64,000 bases of DNA, from the NCBI RefSeq assembly GCF_014207355.1, contig NZ_JACHEF010000006.1, positions 248,001 through 312,000 on the forward strand. The letters are read 5' to 3'. The position numbers and the translations under genes are program-made. Each line of letters opens with the position of its first letter. The stretch's first letter is position 1. This document shows, piece by piece, positions 1 through 9,185 of this stretch. The notes below the pieces were generated by a model. That model had not been told where the DNA came from and did not search any database. It was given only the letters and a program-made list of their open reading frames with translations. Source of the DNA: Mesorhizobium sangaii. GTDB taxonomy: Bacteria > Pseudomonadota > Alphaproteobacteria > Rhizobiales > Rhizobiaceae.

Positions 1-1
1 T

Positions 2-619
2 CAGAGCGCGATCATGTCTGGTCTCTTGAAGGCGAACGTCCGCAAAACGCCTACCAGGATTCTGGAACTTGGCTCCGGCGACGGGGCATTCATGCTCTCG
101 GTTGCAAGACGTTTCGCCAGGAGCTGGACCGACGTCGATCTGGTCTTGCTTGACCAGGTCAACCTCATCTCAGACAAACGGCGCGCCGACTTCGCCGCAC
201 TGGGATGGCGAGTTGAAACCGTCACCGATGACGTCTTTGACTGGATCGCAAAGCCCGGCGCCGGCGCGTACGACGTTGTCTCGGCCAATCTGTTCCTCCA
301 CCATTTTTCCGACGCGGACTTGAAGGTTCTGTTTGCGGCGCTTCGTTCGCTGGCACCGGTGTTCCTCGCCACCGAGCCAAGCCGAAACGCCAGTGCCTTG
401 AGAATGTGCTCGCTCCTACGCGTCATTGGCGCAAACGAGGTGACCATGCACGATGCAGCAGCGAGCGTCCGCGCGGGGTTCGCGGGCAATGAACTTTCCA
501 GCCTGTGGCCATCGGATTCCAGCCAGCAGTGTGTAGAACGCAGGATTGGCCCGTTTACCCACGCTTTCAGCGTCATCCCCAAGGAAGCGCTCCCGCGATG
601 TACGACGCCATTGTCATAG
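2..619 (+). CDS. SAM-dependent methyltransferase (5' end outside window)
   Basis: Class I methyltransferase. The SAM-binding motif I (ELGSGDG) lies near residue 19 counted from the ATG at 14, an acidic post-strand region follows, and a VVSANLFLHHF segment resembles motif IV/post-IV. The frame stays open to the left edge of the window, so the true start may be upstream. The 3' end overlaps the following FAD oxidoreductase by 22 nt, which indicates translational coupling. In rhizobia, methyltransferase and FAD-reductase pairs of this type often sit next to a type III polyketide synthase and modify its product; that synthase would be left of the window and is not seen. The substrate is unknown. 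Confidence 0.75.
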   Translation, partial: QSAIMSGLLKANVRKTPTRILELGSGDGAFMLSVARRFARSWTDVDLVLLDQVNLISDKRRADFAALGWRVETVTDDVFDWIAKPGAGAYDVVSANLFLHHFSDADLKVLFAALRSLAPVFLATEPSRNASALRMCSLLRVIGANEVTMHDAAASVRAGFAGNELSSLWPSDSSQQCVERRIGPFTHAFSVIPKEALPRCTTPLS

Positions 620-1776
620 GTGCCGGGCCAAGTGGCTCGTCCATGGCCTTGGCTTTGTGCGGCCAGGGGCGCGCGGTCGCCATCATCGAACGAAGCGAAT
701 TCCCGCGCCGAAAAGTCTGCGGCGAGTTCATGTCGGCAGTCAATCTGGAGCTGTTGGACCGTTTGGGGGCGGGCGCCGCCATTCGCGCCAAGGCAGGCCC
801 GGAAGTCAGGCGAGTTGCATTGTTTGCGTCAGGCCCTGGCATTGACGCGGGCATGCCCCGGGCGGCGGGAGACGCTTTTGGGCGTGCACTTGGTCGCGAC
901 GTTCTGGATGGCATCCTTTTGGACGCCGCCCGCAATGCCGGCGCCGATGTTTTTCAGCCTTGCCGCGCGGTGAAGATCATCAGCGATGGGGAGAACGCCA
1001 CGGTCCGGATCAGCGGCAAAGACGATGAGAGGGTTCTCGTTGCGCCAGTCGTGATAGCCGCGCATGGCTCTTGGGAGCAGGGAAAGCTTCCAACCAACCT
1101 CCCAAAAAGCAGTGCGCCTCATGATCTGTTTGGCTTCAAGGCGCATTTCAAAGGAGCTTCGCTCGCCCGAGACCTCATGCCTCTCCTGGTATTTCCGGGC
1201 GGCTATGGCGGCATGGTGTGGACGGATCAGGACAGGATGTCGCTGTCCTGCTGCATACGCCGCGATGTATTGGCCAGGTTGCGTGAGCAAAGTGGTGCCT
1301 TGTCGGCAGGCCAAGCCGTTCACGCGCACATCGTGGCATCCTGTCCTGGTGCAGGTTCCGCGATAGGGAGCGCAGCGCTCGATGGCGAATGGCTCGCCGC
1401 CGGGCCTATACGGCCTGGCATTCGTCCGCGTTTTGCCGACGACATATTTCGGGTCGGCAACATTGCCGGCGAGTCCCATCCCATCATCGCCGAAGGCATC
1501 TCCATGGCCTTGCAGTCCGGCTGGCTGTTGGCCACCGAATTGGCCAGGTTCGACCGATGGGATCGCGAGGCGCGCGTTGCCGCCGGCAGTCGCTACTCAA
1601 AGGCCTGGAACAGACAATTCGCAACCCGCATTCGCACCGCCGCTGTGTTGGCACGCATTGCAGTCCTCCCTCAATCCGCTGCGGCGATGAGGGCTTTCGT
1701 CAGTTGGTTTCCCGAAAGCCTGGCGATCGGAGCCAGATTGTCAGGCAAGACGAAAGCGCTGCCAGTTCTACGGTGA
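598..1776 (+). CDS. FAD-dependent oxidoreductase, geranylgeranyl-reductase-like
   Basis: A 392-residue flavoprotein. It opens with a Rossmann dinucleotide fold (IGAGPSG at residues 7-13, then a basic IIER at the end of strand 2). The RKVCGEFM segment near residue 43 is typical of the geranylgeranyl reductase/FAD monooxygenase superfamily, and a late GE..P..AEGI motif contacts the FAD. The ATG at 598 is chosen because the GxGxxG motif follows at once; it lies inside the end of the methyltransferase gene. The pair probably modifies a lipid-like or polyketide product. The exact reaction cannot be told from sequence. Confidence 0.8.
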   Translation: MYDAIVIGAGPSGSSMALALCGQGRAVAIIERSEFPRRKVCGEFMSAVNLELLDRLGAGAAIRAKAGPEVRRVALFASGPGIDAGMPRAAGDAFGRALGRDVLDGILLDAARNAGADVFQPCRAVKIISDGENATVRISGKDDERVLVAPVVIAAHGSWEQGKLPTNLPKSSAPHDLFGFKAHFKGASLARDLMPLLVFPGGYGGMVWTDQDRMSLSCCIRRDVLARLREQSGALSAGQAVHAHIVASCPGAGSAIGSAALDGEWLAAGPIRPGIRPRFADDIFRVGNIAGESHPIIAEGISMALQSGWLLATELARFDRWDREARVAAGSRYSKAWNRQFATRIRTAAVLARIAVLPQSAAAMRAFVSWFPESLAIGARLSGKTKALPVLR

Positions 1777-1806
1777 TCGCTCCACTCAGGCCAACAAAAG
1801 CATGCT

Positions 1807-1890
1807 TTGGATCGGCCTTCAGTCCCTGTCGCCAAGCGTTGCGGCATCGATCAGAAGACGGTTGCGAAGTGGAGGAACCTGACAACGTTC
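1807..1890 (+). pseudogene. Relic of an IS-type transposase N-terminal helix-turn-helix
   Basis: Translated in the frame that later becomes mdcA, this stretch reads VAKRCGIDQKTVAKWR, which matches the first helix-turn-helix of IS481-like transposases (typically ARRYGINxKTVAKWR). No transposase domain follows, because the frame runs on into unrelated sequence. It lies between the FAD oxidoreductase and mdcA, so it may mark an old insertion in front of the malonate operon. Only about 25 residues support this. Confidence 0.4.
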
Positions 1891-2019
1891 GCTCCGTCAT
1901 GCAACTGCCGGGTTCGGCAGCGTGCGAAGTCGAAAACATGGTTGCCTGAGGAAATACTCCAGGGAGCTCCGCGCATAATTTCGGCCAGCAATCCGGAGCC
2001 TGCTGGAGGAGCAAAGACG

Positions 2020-3666
2020 ATGATGACCTGGCAGCGTGGCCGGGAGGCGCGCAACGCCCGTATCCAAGCCGGCGCGAGGCTGGCGAAGGGCAAGGTCGTC
2101 GATGCGCGCGACGCCACCAGACTGATGGAAGCGGTGGTCCGCCCTGGCGATCGCGTCTGCCTGGAGGGTGACAACCAGAAGCAGGCCGATCTGCTCTGCG
2201 CCGCCCTCCTTGCCGTCGATCCAGCCAAGGTGCATGAACTGCACATGGTGCAGTCCGGCGTCGTGCTGCCGGAGCATCTCGACCTATTCGACCGCGGCGT
2301 GGCGAAGAAGCTCGACTATGCCTATTCCGGCCCGCAGTCGGCGCGCATCGCGAAGATGCTGTTCGGCGGCAAGATCGAGCTCGGTGCGGTCCACACCTAT
2401 CTTGAGCTATTCGCGCGCTACTTCATCGACCTTACGCCGAACGTCGCGCTGATCGCTGCAGTCAGCGCCGACCGTGACGGCAACCTCTACACCGGGCCTA
2501 ACACCGAAGATACGCCGACCGTCGTGGAGGCCACTGCCTTCAAGAACGGCGTCGTTATCGCCCAAGTGAACGAGGTCGTCGACAAGGTTCCGCGCGTCGA
2601 CATACCGGGGGACCGGGTGCATTTCGTTGTCGAGGCCGACAAGCCGTTCTTCGTCGAACCGCTGTTCACGCGCGATCCTGCCGCTATCACCGAGTCGCAG
2701 ATCCTGACCGGCATGCTGGCGATCAAGGGCATCTACGCGCCATATGGCGTCAAGCGATTGAACCACGGGATCGGCTTCAACACCGCCGCGATCGAACTCC
2801 TCTTGCCGACCTTTGGCGAGAAACTCGGGCTGAAGGGCAAGGTGGCGAGCCATTTCGCCTTAAACCCTCACCCTGCGTTGATCCCGGCCATCGAATCCGG
2901 CTGGGTCGAGCAGATCCACTGCTTCGGGTCCGAGGTCGGGATGGATGAATACATCCGCGCCCGATCCGACGTCTTCTTTACCGGACCCGACGGTTCGCTG
3001 CGCTCTAACCGGGCCTTCTGCCAGACGGCCGGCCTTTATGCCTGTGACATGTTCATAGGCTCGACGCTGCAGATCGATCTTCAGGGCAATTCCTCCACCG
3101 TCACCACTTCGCGCATCGCCGGCTTTGGCGGGGCGCCGAACATGGGCTCTGATGCGCGCGGGCGGCGACATCCGAGCGAGCCCTGGCTGCAGGCCGGCAG
3201 GGAAGCCGATCCCGAGGGGTCAACGCTGCTGCGCCGCGGCCGCAAGCTGGTCGTGCAGATCGGCGAGACCTTCGGCGAAAAGAACGTCCCGCTGTTCGTC
3301 GAGAGGCTCGATGCTCTCGACCTCGCCGAAAGGCTCAATCTCGAGCTGGCGCCGGTGATGATCTACGGCGACGACGTAACGCACATCGTCACAGAGGAAG
3401 GCATCGCCAATCTGCTGCTCTGTCGTGATGCCAGCGAGCGCGAGCAGGCGATCCGCGGGGTGGCGGGATACACCGACGTCGGCCGTGGTCGCGACGCTAA
3501 GATGGTGCAGCACCTGCGCGAGCGCGGTGTCATCCGCCGTCCTGAAGATATCGATATCAATCCGCTGGACGCCGACCGGGGCATGCTGGCGGCGCGTTCC
3601 ATCAAGGATCTTGTCCATTGGTCGGGTGGGCTCTACGCGCCGCCCTCAAGATTCCGCAACTGGTGA
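2020..3666 (+). CDS. mdcA: Malonate decarboxylase alpha subunit (acetyl-S-ACP:malonate ACP transferase)
   Basis: MdcA exchanges acetate for malonate on the prosthetic group of the acyl carrier subunit MdcC, the first step of biotin-independent malonate decarboxylation in the cytoplasm. The product has 548 residues, the usual family length, and aligns along its whole length as remembered (PGDRVCLEGDNQKQADLL near the N-terminus, NHGIGFNTAAIELLLPTFGE in the middle, DVGRGRDAKMVQHLRERGVI near the end). The start at 2020 has GGAGGA nine bases upstream. A longer open frame exists back to 1807, but that part resembles a transposase relic. First gene of the mdc operon; mdcC begins 14 nt after its stop. 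Confidence 0.95.
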   Translation: MMTWQRGREARNARIQAGARLAKGKVVDARDATRLMEAVVRPGDRVCLEGDNQKQADLLCAALLAVDPAKVHELHMVQSGVVLPEHLDLFDRGVAKKLDYAYSGPQSARIAKMLFGGKIELGAVHTYLELFARYFIDLTPNVALIAAVSADRDGNLYTGPNTEDTPTVVEATAFKNGVVIAQVNEVVDKVPRVDIPGDRVHFVVEADKPFFVEPLFTRDPAAITESQILTGMLAIKGIYAPYGVKRLNHGIGFNTAAIELLLPTFGEKLGLKGKVASHFALNPHPALIPAIESGWVEQIHCFGSEVGMDEYIRARSDVFFTGPDGSLRSNRAFCQTAGLYACDMFIGSTLQIDLQGNSSTVTTSRIAGFGGAPNMGSDARGRRHPSEPWLQAGREADPEGSTLLRRGRKLVVQIGETFGEKNVPLFVERLDALDLAERLNLELAPVMIYGDDVTHIVTEEGIANLLLCRDASEREQAIRGVAGYTDVGRGRDAKMVQHLRERGVIRRPEDIDINPLDADRGMLAARSIKDLVHWSGGLYAPPSRFRNW

Positions 3667-3680
3667 GAAGGACAGCCGCG

Positions 3681-3998
3681 ATGGAGGACCTGAGCTTCCG
3701 CCACGCCACCCGCCAGCGCGCGGCCGGCACGAAGAAACTGGCCGTCATCGGCGTGGTGGCGTCCGGCAACCTCGAAGTTCTGGCCGAACGCGTGCTGCCC
3801 GACTCCGAATGCCTGGTGGAGATCAGGACTGCTGCCGCGGGCTTCGGCGAAGTGTGGGATGCCGTGATCGCAGACTTCGTCAAAGGCTATTCGCCTGGCG
3901 GGCTCCGGTTCTCCATCAATGACGGCGGAGCGCGTCCCGACACCGTGTCCCTCAGGCTGGCGCAAGCGGCCCGGCTGATGCAGGAGGACGACCAATGA
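3681..3998 (+). CDS. mdcC: Malonate decarboxylase acyl carrier protein (delta subunit)
   Basis: A 105-residue carrier subunit. It carries the 2'-(5''-triphosphoribosyl)-3'-dephospho-CoA group on a serine. The family motif GVVASGNLEVL is present, and Ser28 is the likely attachment site. MdcA loads it with malonate, MdcD/MdcE decarboxylate it, and MdcB, MdcG and MdcH build and prime its prosthetic group. It lies 14 nt after mdcA, and its stop overlaps the start of mdcD (ATGA), so subunit synthesis is coupled. Confidence 0.95.
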   Translation: MEDLSFRHATRQRAAGTKKLAVIGVVASGNLEVLAERVLPDSECLVEIRTAAAGFGEVWDAVIADFVKGYSPGGLRFSINDGGARPDTVSLRLAQAARLMQEDDQ

Positions 3999-4939
3999 GC
4001 GCCCCTCATACACAGACGACCAAGTCCTCGGCGGAACTGGATCGCACCGCAAGCTGGTACGAGGCCTCGGCGCGGACACGGGTCCGGCTGCTGCTCGATC
4101 CCGGAAGCGTTGTCGAGTTCATCGGACCGGAGAAGCGCGAGGTCAGTCCGCATCTCAAGCTCTTCGATCTTCCCGAGCAGTTCGACGATGGCATCGTTGT
4201 GGGACGCGGCAGGCTCGACGGTTCGCCGGTGTTTGTCGCAGCACAGGAGGGCCGTTTCATGGGCGGTGCTTTCGGTGAAGTTCACGGCGCGAAGCTGACC
4301 GGCCTGTTGCGCGCCGCGCGCGATATTGGGTCCGTTCCGGTGCTGATCCTGTTCGATACGGGCGGCGTGCGCCTGCAGGAGGCCAATGCAGGCGAGCTTG
4401 CCATTGCCGAAATCATGCGCGCAGTGATCGAAGCGCGAACCGCAGGTGTGAAAGTGATCGGGCTGATCGGCGGCCGGGCCGGATGCTATGGCGGCGGCGG
4501 TTTGATCGCTGGTTGCTGCTCGGCGTTGGCGGTCTCCGAGCAGGGACGCATTTCGGTGTCCGGTCCCGAGGTGATCGAGACAAATCGCGGTGTCGAGGAG
4601 TTCGACTCCCGTGACCGTGCGCTGGTCTGGCGGACCATGGGCGGCAAGCATCGCCGGCTCCTCGGCGGCGCCGAAGTCTTCGTCGATGATACTATCCAGG
4701 ACTTTCGCGACGCCGCACTGGAGCTGCTCAGTTCAATCCGCGCCTTCGGCATCGACACTTTGAGGGCCGAGCAATCTCGCCTTGAGGATCGGTTGCAGCG
4801 CTTCGGCGCCTGTCCGGATGCGGTCGATATCTGGACGGCAGAGGGCATCCCTGACGCCGTTTCCATTCCCGCGCTGCCCGCTGACCAGTTCATTGCACTC
4901 GCTGACAAAGTCCGGAGGTCCAGCCGTGACGCTCGATGA
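3995..4939 (+). CDS. mdcD: Malonate decarboxylase beta subunit
   Basis: A 314-residue carboxyltransferase-fold subunit that, with MdcE, decarboxylates malonyl-S-ACP to acetyl-S-ACP. It shows the crotonase-like core with FMGGAFGEVHG near residues 88-98, a FDTGGVRLQEAN segment, and a glycine-rich stretch (GGRAGCYGGGGLIAGCC) suited to form the oxyanion hole. It starts in an ATGA overlap with mdcC and overlaps the GTG start of mdcE by 14 nt. Confidence 0.93.
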   Translation: MSAPHTQTTKSSAELDRTASWYEASARTRVRLLLDPGSVVEFIGPEKREVSPHLKLFDLPEQFDDGIVVGRGRLDGSPVFVAAQEGRFMGGAFGEVHGAKLTGLLRAARDIGSVPVLILFDTGGVRLQEANAGELAIAEIMRAVIEARTAGVKVIGLIGGRAGCYGGGGLIAGCCSALAVSEQGRISVSGPEVIETNRGVEEFDSRDRALVWRTMGGKHRRLLGGAEVFVDDTIQDFRDAALELLSSIRAFGIDTLRAEQSRLEDRLQRFGACPDAVDIWTAEGIPDAVSIPALPADQFIALADKVRRSSRDAR

Positions 4940-5648
4940 CATTCTCGCCTCGCTGTTTCCCGACGGCCACGACGTGAAAAACAGCGGCGGAGTTCTGTCA
5001 GGATCGGGTGCACTGCGATCGGGTGGCCGGGCGCTCGTCATCGGCGTCGCGGACCGGACCGCGCTCGGTGTGGACGAGGCCATCCGCCTTTCGAATTACG
5101 TCCTGGCGTCGCTTGAAAACGGAAACGCCCCGATCCTCGTCCTGGCGGACAGTGACAGCCAGCGGATGAGCAAGCGGGACGAGCTTTTGGGGTTGAACGA
5201 GTTCCTAGCTCATCTCGCCAAGTCCCTCATCTATGCGGATATGCGCGGGCGGCCCGCCATCGGTCTTCTCTACGGCCACTCCGCAGCTGGCGCCCTCCTC
5301 GCCACGGCGCTGGCCACCCGCGTGCTGGTGGGGCTGCCGTCCGCCGATCCGGCGGTGATGGACCTGCCATCGATGGCCAGGGTGACGAAGCTATCGATCG
5401 AGGTTTTGCAGGAAAAGGCGAAGTCCACGCCGGTGTTCGCTCCGGGCTTGCGAAATCTTGCTCAGACAGGCGCGGTTCATCTCACCTGGGACGAGACCGT
5501 CCCGCTGGCGGAGCAACTGGACTCTCTTCTGGCGAACATGCCGGACGCACGCGACCGCCGAGATGCGCTCGGCGTGGAGCGCGGCGGGCGCCCGAAGGCA
5601 TACGCCATCGCGGAGCGCGTCCGTGAACTCGCACTTCAAGCACTGTGA
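4926..5648 (+). CDS. mdcE: Malonate decarboxylase gamma subunit
   Basis: A 240-residue partner of MdcD. Typical family segments are present: SGGRALVIGV, LVLADSDSQRMSKRDELLGL and GHSAAGALLATALATR. The GTG at 4926 is chosen because GGAGG sits seven bases upstream and the N-terminus (VTLDDILASLFP) matches the family. It overlaps the end of mdcD by 14 nt and is followed after 7 nt by mdcG. Confidence 0.92.
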   Translation: MTLDDILASLFPDGHDVKNSGGVLSGSGALRSGGRALVIGVADRTALGVDEAIRLSNYVLASLENGNAPILVLADSDSQRMSKRDELLGLNEFLAHLAKSLIYADMRGRPAIGLLYGHSAAGALLATALATRVLVGLPSADPAVMDLPSMARVTKLSIEVLQEKAKSTPVFAPGLRNLAQTGAVHLTWDETVPLAEQLDSLLANMPDARDRRDALGVERGGRPKAYAIAERVRELALQAL

Positions 5649-5655
5649 ACGGCCG

Positions 5656-6303
5656 ATGCGGCGTCACGATCTGATATTCGTCGGGCCGGCGGCGTGGCGT
5701 TCGCTGATGCTGACACGCAGCGATGTCGCCGCGAACGAGCTCGTCTCATCTTGGGTCGATAGAGGCTGGCCGCTCATTAGACGACGTGCCATGCCGGGTG
5801 AGGGGCATGGCGTGCCTTTGGGCCTTGCGCTGCCGTACTTCGCCGGAAAGAAACGATTTTCGTTTCTCATGCAGCACGAGGATATCCTGTCGAAGTCTCC
5901 GCCGCCCTCGCTGCGGTCCGCCGGCCTGTCGGCGCCACGCGCCTGGCGACCCACGCTCGCCAAGCTTGAGGATATCGCCTCACGGCATCGTGTGGAAGCA
6001 AGGGTGTTCGGCAGCCTCGCCTTGGCTGTTGTCACAGGATTGGACTATCTGACCGACCGCTCCGATCTCGACCTCCTGCTGCAGGTCAATCGCGACACGG
6101 ATCTTAGCCGCCTGACCGCCGATCTGGCGCGGATCGAGGCGGCTGCGCCGATGCGGCTGGATGGAGAGCTGATCCGCCAAGACGGCGCGGCAGCGAACTG
6201 GCGGGAGCTTCACGCCGGCCCGCGAGAAGTTCTGGTCAAGACCGTCAGCGATGTCGCGTTGCTCGACGCGCGGTTTTTTCTTTCTGGAGGGATGCCGGCG
6301 TGA
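5656..6303 (+). CDS. mdcG: Phosphoribosyl-dephospho-CoA transferase (malonate decarboxylase holo-ACP synthase)
   Basis: A 215-residue nucleotidyltransferase-fold enzyme that attaches the triphosphoribosyl-dephospho-CoA prosthetic group to the MdcC serine. The diagnostic motif is visible in mid-protein: a GSLALAVVTG turn followed by LTDRSDLDLLL, whose DxD pair binds metal. It follows mdcE after 7 nt and shares a GTGA overlap with mdcB. Confidence 0.9.
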   Translation: MRRHDLIFVGPAAWRSLMLTRSDVAANELVSSWVDRGWPLIRRRAMPGEGHGVPLGLALPYFAGKKRFSFLMQHEDILSKSPPPSLRSAGLSAPRAWRPTLAKLEDIASRHRVEARVFGSLALAVVTGLDYLTDRSDLDLLLQVNRDTDLSRLTADLARIEAAAPMRLDGELIRQDGAAANWRELHAGPREVLVKTVSDVALLDARFFLSGGMPA

Positions 6304-7187
6304 CCGTCGCCCTGGCTTTCGGCACAAAGCGGCCGCTTCCGTCAAAGGCGCAGGTACCATGTTTTCCGGAGGCCGGGGCCATCGCCGCGAGCGCGGTGCG
6401 TTGCCTTCTCGACGAGCTGGAGACGTGGCCCAAGCCGGGCCTTGTAAGCCACATCGATTCCGGCAGCCATGAAGACATGGATGCCGGCACTTTTCGCGCC
6501 AGCGCCGCGGCCATCGGGCCGTATTTCCAGGCTTTGGCGGAAGCCGGCGCCGCCGGCCTCGCGATGCGCGCCTTGAGAGAAATCGGTCTCGATGCTGAGG
6601 CAGCCATGCTTGCGGCGACGTCGGGGGTCAACACCCATCGCGGCGCCATATTCGGATTGGGCCTGCTATGCGGGGCCGCCGGCGCCAGGATCGGCGGGCA
6701 GGTGGATCCCACGCTGTCGTTGGGAACCGTTGTCCTGCGGCTGTGGGCACGCAGCATATTCGAAGGACCGATGGTTCCGCATAGCCATGGTCAGGTGGCC
6801 CGTCGCCGCTTCGGCGCTGGTGGTGCGCGGATCGAGGCTGCTCTCGGATTCCCCAGCATCTATCATGTCGGCCTGCCCACCCTGCGAAAGAGCGTCCTTG
6901 AGGCTCCCGACGACGCCGAAGCCCAGCGTATCGAAACATGTTTCGCCCTCATTGCTGTTGTCGAGGACACCAGTCTGCTGCACCGCGGCGGCCTCTCCGG
7001 TCTCGACTTTGCGCGTCGAGCCGCGCGCCGCTTTCTCGACCAGGGCGGCATCGGCGCACCCGGCTGGCGAGACCGCGCCCATTTTGTGCACAAGAGCTTC
7101 GTTGCCCGTCGGCTCAGTCCCGGGGGCTCGGCGGACCTCCTTGCCATGACCCTGTTCGTCGACGCGCAGGAAAGGATGCTTGCCTGA
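6300..7187 (+). CDS. mdcB: Triphosphoribosyl-dephospho-CoA synthase
   Basis: A 295-residue CitG/MdcB-family enzyme that makes the prosthetic-group precursor from ATP and dephospho-CoA. Family signatures are KPGLVSHIDSGSHEDMD near residues 45-60, SGVNTHRGAIFGLGLL near residue 110, and EDTSLLHRGG near residue 225. The GTG start at 6300 lies in a GTGA overlap with the mdcG stop. Its stop shares one base with the start of the transporter gene. Confidence 0.92.
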   Translation: MTVALAFGTKRPLPSKAQVPCFPEAGAIAASAVRCLLDELETWPKPGLVSHIDSGSHEDMDAGTFRASAAAIGPYFQALAEAGAAGLAMRALREIGLDAEAAMLAATSGVNTHRGAIFGLGLLCGAAGARIGGQVDPTLSLGTVVLRLWARSIFEGPMVPHSHGQVARRRFGAGGARIEAALGFPSIYHVGLPTLRKSVLEAPDDAEAQRIETCFALIAVVEDTSLLHRGGLSGLDFARRAARRFLDQGGIGAPGWRDRAHFVHKSFVARRLSPGGSADLLAMTLFVDAQERMLA

Positions 7188-8134
7188 TGGCCAATACAAT
7201 CCTGCTGGCGCTCGCCCCGGTCTTTTTCGTGATGGCCCTCGGCTATGGAGCCGGAAGATTCGGCATCGTCGAAAACCATCATGTCGACGGCTTCAACACG
7301 CTCGTCATGAGCTTCGCGCTGCCGGCATCCCTGTTCGCGGCGACCGCGTCGGCCTCGCGTGGCGAGTTGCTCGTCCAGGCGCCGCTCTTCGCCATTTTTG
7401 GCGGGGTCATGCTGCTGATCTATCTTGCCTGGTACGCCATCGCGCGGCTCTTCCTGGCGACGGGCAAGGTGGGCGCGTCGGTACAGGCTCTGACCGTTGC
7501 CTTCCCAAACCTTGGCGGTGTCGGACTTCCGATTGCATCCTCGCTGCTCGGAGCGACGGGGCCGGTCTCGGTCGCCGTTGCCATGGCCGCGGGTTCGATC
7601 CTGGTCACTCCGATCACATTGGTTGTCGCCGAAATGGGCAGCCTGAAGGAGGACGGCGCCGTCAAGACGCCAGGAGCGCCGATGTTCGACGCGCTGAGGC
7701 GCGCACTGACAAAACCCATTGTTCTCGGCCCCGCGCTTGGAATCCTGCTCTCGCTATGCAGCGTGACGCTCAATCCTGTCATCGAATCCTGTCTGATGGT
7801 GATAGGGCAGGCCGCAGCCGGCGTAGCGCTGTTCCTGACCGGCTTGGTCTTGTCGGCTCAATCGTTCGAGTTCAACTGGAAGATCGTGGGCGCGACCGCA
7901 TTGGCCGATATCGTTCGACCTCTCCTGATGGTCGCGATCGTGCTCCTGCTACCGGTTCCCTTTGAGATCGCCAGGACGGCGATCCTGTTCGCTGCCGTGC
8001 CGGCAGGGTTCTTCGGCATCTTTTTCGCCGTGAGCTATCGGCTCGACTCTTCGACGGTCGGCTCCATGGTCATTGGCAGCACCATCGTGAGCATCATGAC
8101 GATGGCGATCGCCATCGCCGCGATGTTTCCATAG
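7187..8134 (+). CDS. AEC-family permease, probable malonate transporter (MdcF-like)
   Basis: A 315-residue integral membrane protein of the auxin efflux carrier family with about ten hydrophobic segments, including the conserved FPNLGGVGLPI in the first half and an IVRPLLM segment in the second. Klebsiella mdc operons carry a carrier of this family (MdcF), while Pseudomonas types use MdcL/MdcM. Its place between mdcB and mdcH, with a 1-nt overlap and a 5-nt gap, argues for malonate uptake. Direction and substrate are inferred from context. Confidence 0.85.
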   Translation: MANTILLALAPVFFVMALGYGAGRFGIVENHHVDGFNTLVMSFALPASLFAATASASRGELLVQAPLFAIFGGVMLLIYLAWYAIARLFLATGKVGASVQALTVAFPNLGGVGLPIASSLLGATGPVSVAVAMAAGSILVTPITLVVAEMGSLKEDGAVKTPGAPMFDALRRALTKPIVLGPALGILLSLCSVTLNPVIESCLMVIGQAAAGVALFLTGLVLSAQSFEFNWKIVGATALADIVRPLLMVAIVLLLPVPFEIARTAILFAAVPAGFFGIFFAVSYRLDSSTVGSMVIGSTIVSIMTMAIAIAAMFP

Positions 8135-8139
8135 CGGCG

Positions 8140-9075
8140 ATGGCCCTTGCAATTCTCTGCTCCGGACAGGGGCGGCAGCATCCGGACATGTTCGCCCTGA
8201 CCGCCGATGCACCGCAAGCTGCCGGTCTATTTGCCCATGCCGCAACGTTGCTCGGCGACCGGGATCCGCGCGAGATCGTGCGGACCGGATCGGGCGACGT
8301 CCTGCACCGCAACCGCACTGGCCAGATACTCTGCTCGCTGCAGGCGCTGGCAGCCGCGGCGGCGCTGCGGGACACGCTGCCCGACCGGCTGACCGTCGCC
8401 GGCTATAGCGTCGGCGAAGTGGCGGCTTGGGGTGTTGCAGGTCTGTTCAGCGCGACCGACACGCTGGACCTCGTCGCGCGTCGCGCGGAAGCCATGGACG
8501 CTGCTTCCCCCGGTGGAGACGGGCTGCTTTTCGTCCGTGGCCTTTCCCGCAAATCCATCGAGAGACTATGCGAACGGCACAATGCCGCAATCGCTATCGT
8601 CAATCCGGGCAACGCCTTCGTCCTTGGCGGGAGCCGCGCGACATTGGAGGCCCTTGCCGACGAAGCGAAGGCGGACGCAGCCAGGGTTGTCGGGTTACCT
8701 GTGGAGGTTGCTTCCCATACGAGGCGACTCGCCGGGGCGTCTGCCGCGTTTCGCGCGAGCCTGCGCCATGTTCGCCTGATGCGCTCTCCGACTGACGGCG
8801 CGCGTGTCTTGAGCGGAGTCGACGGCTCTCCTGTCATCGACACCAAGGCAGGTTTCGACAAGCTGGCGGCGCAAATATCTCAAACCGTGCAATGGGCCGA
8901 TTGCCTGCAGGGTTGCATCGAAGGCGGTGCAACGGCCTTCCTCGAACTCGGGCCCGGGCGGGCGCTGAGCGAAATGGCAGCCGGCGCGTATAGCGACATC
9001 CCAGCCCGAAGCCTGGAAGCCTTCAGAACTCTTCAGGGCGCCTACGCTTGGCTTAGAGATCACTCAACCAAGTGA
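8140..9075 (+). CDS. mdcH: Malonate decarboxylase malonyl-CoA:ACP transacylase (epsilon subunit)
   Basis: A 311-residue FabD-fold acyltransferase that primes MdcC with malonyl from malonyl-CoA. The nucleophile elbow GYSVGEVAAW places the catalytic serine at residue 90; the start reads ILCSGQGRQ, the usual GQG motif. It is the last gene of the operon, 5 nt after the transporter. No LysR-type MdcR lies next to the operon. Confidence 0.92.
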   Translation: MALAILCSGQGRQHPDMFALTADAPQAAGLFAHAATLLGDRDPREIVRTGSGDVLHRNRTGQILCSLQALAAAAALRDTLPDRLTVAGYSVGEVAAWGVAGLFSATDTLDLVARRAEAMDAASPGGDGLLFVRGLSRKSIERLCERHNAAIAIVNPGNAFVLGGSRATLEALADEAKADAARVVGLPVEVASHTRRLAGASAAFRASLRHVRLMRSPTDGARVLSGVDGSPVIDTKAGFDKLAAQISQTVQWADCLQGCIEGGATAFLELGPGRALSEMAAGAYSDIPARSLEAFRTLQGAYAWLRDHSTK

Positions 9076-9185
9076 ATCTCGAGCACGTCGGTGTGCCTAG
9101 CGCAGCTATTTTGACGATGCTAAGCGGCTATCTCGCCACCAACTTGCACGGACCTCAAAGGCCACCCTCGCTCTCGAACCGGGGT

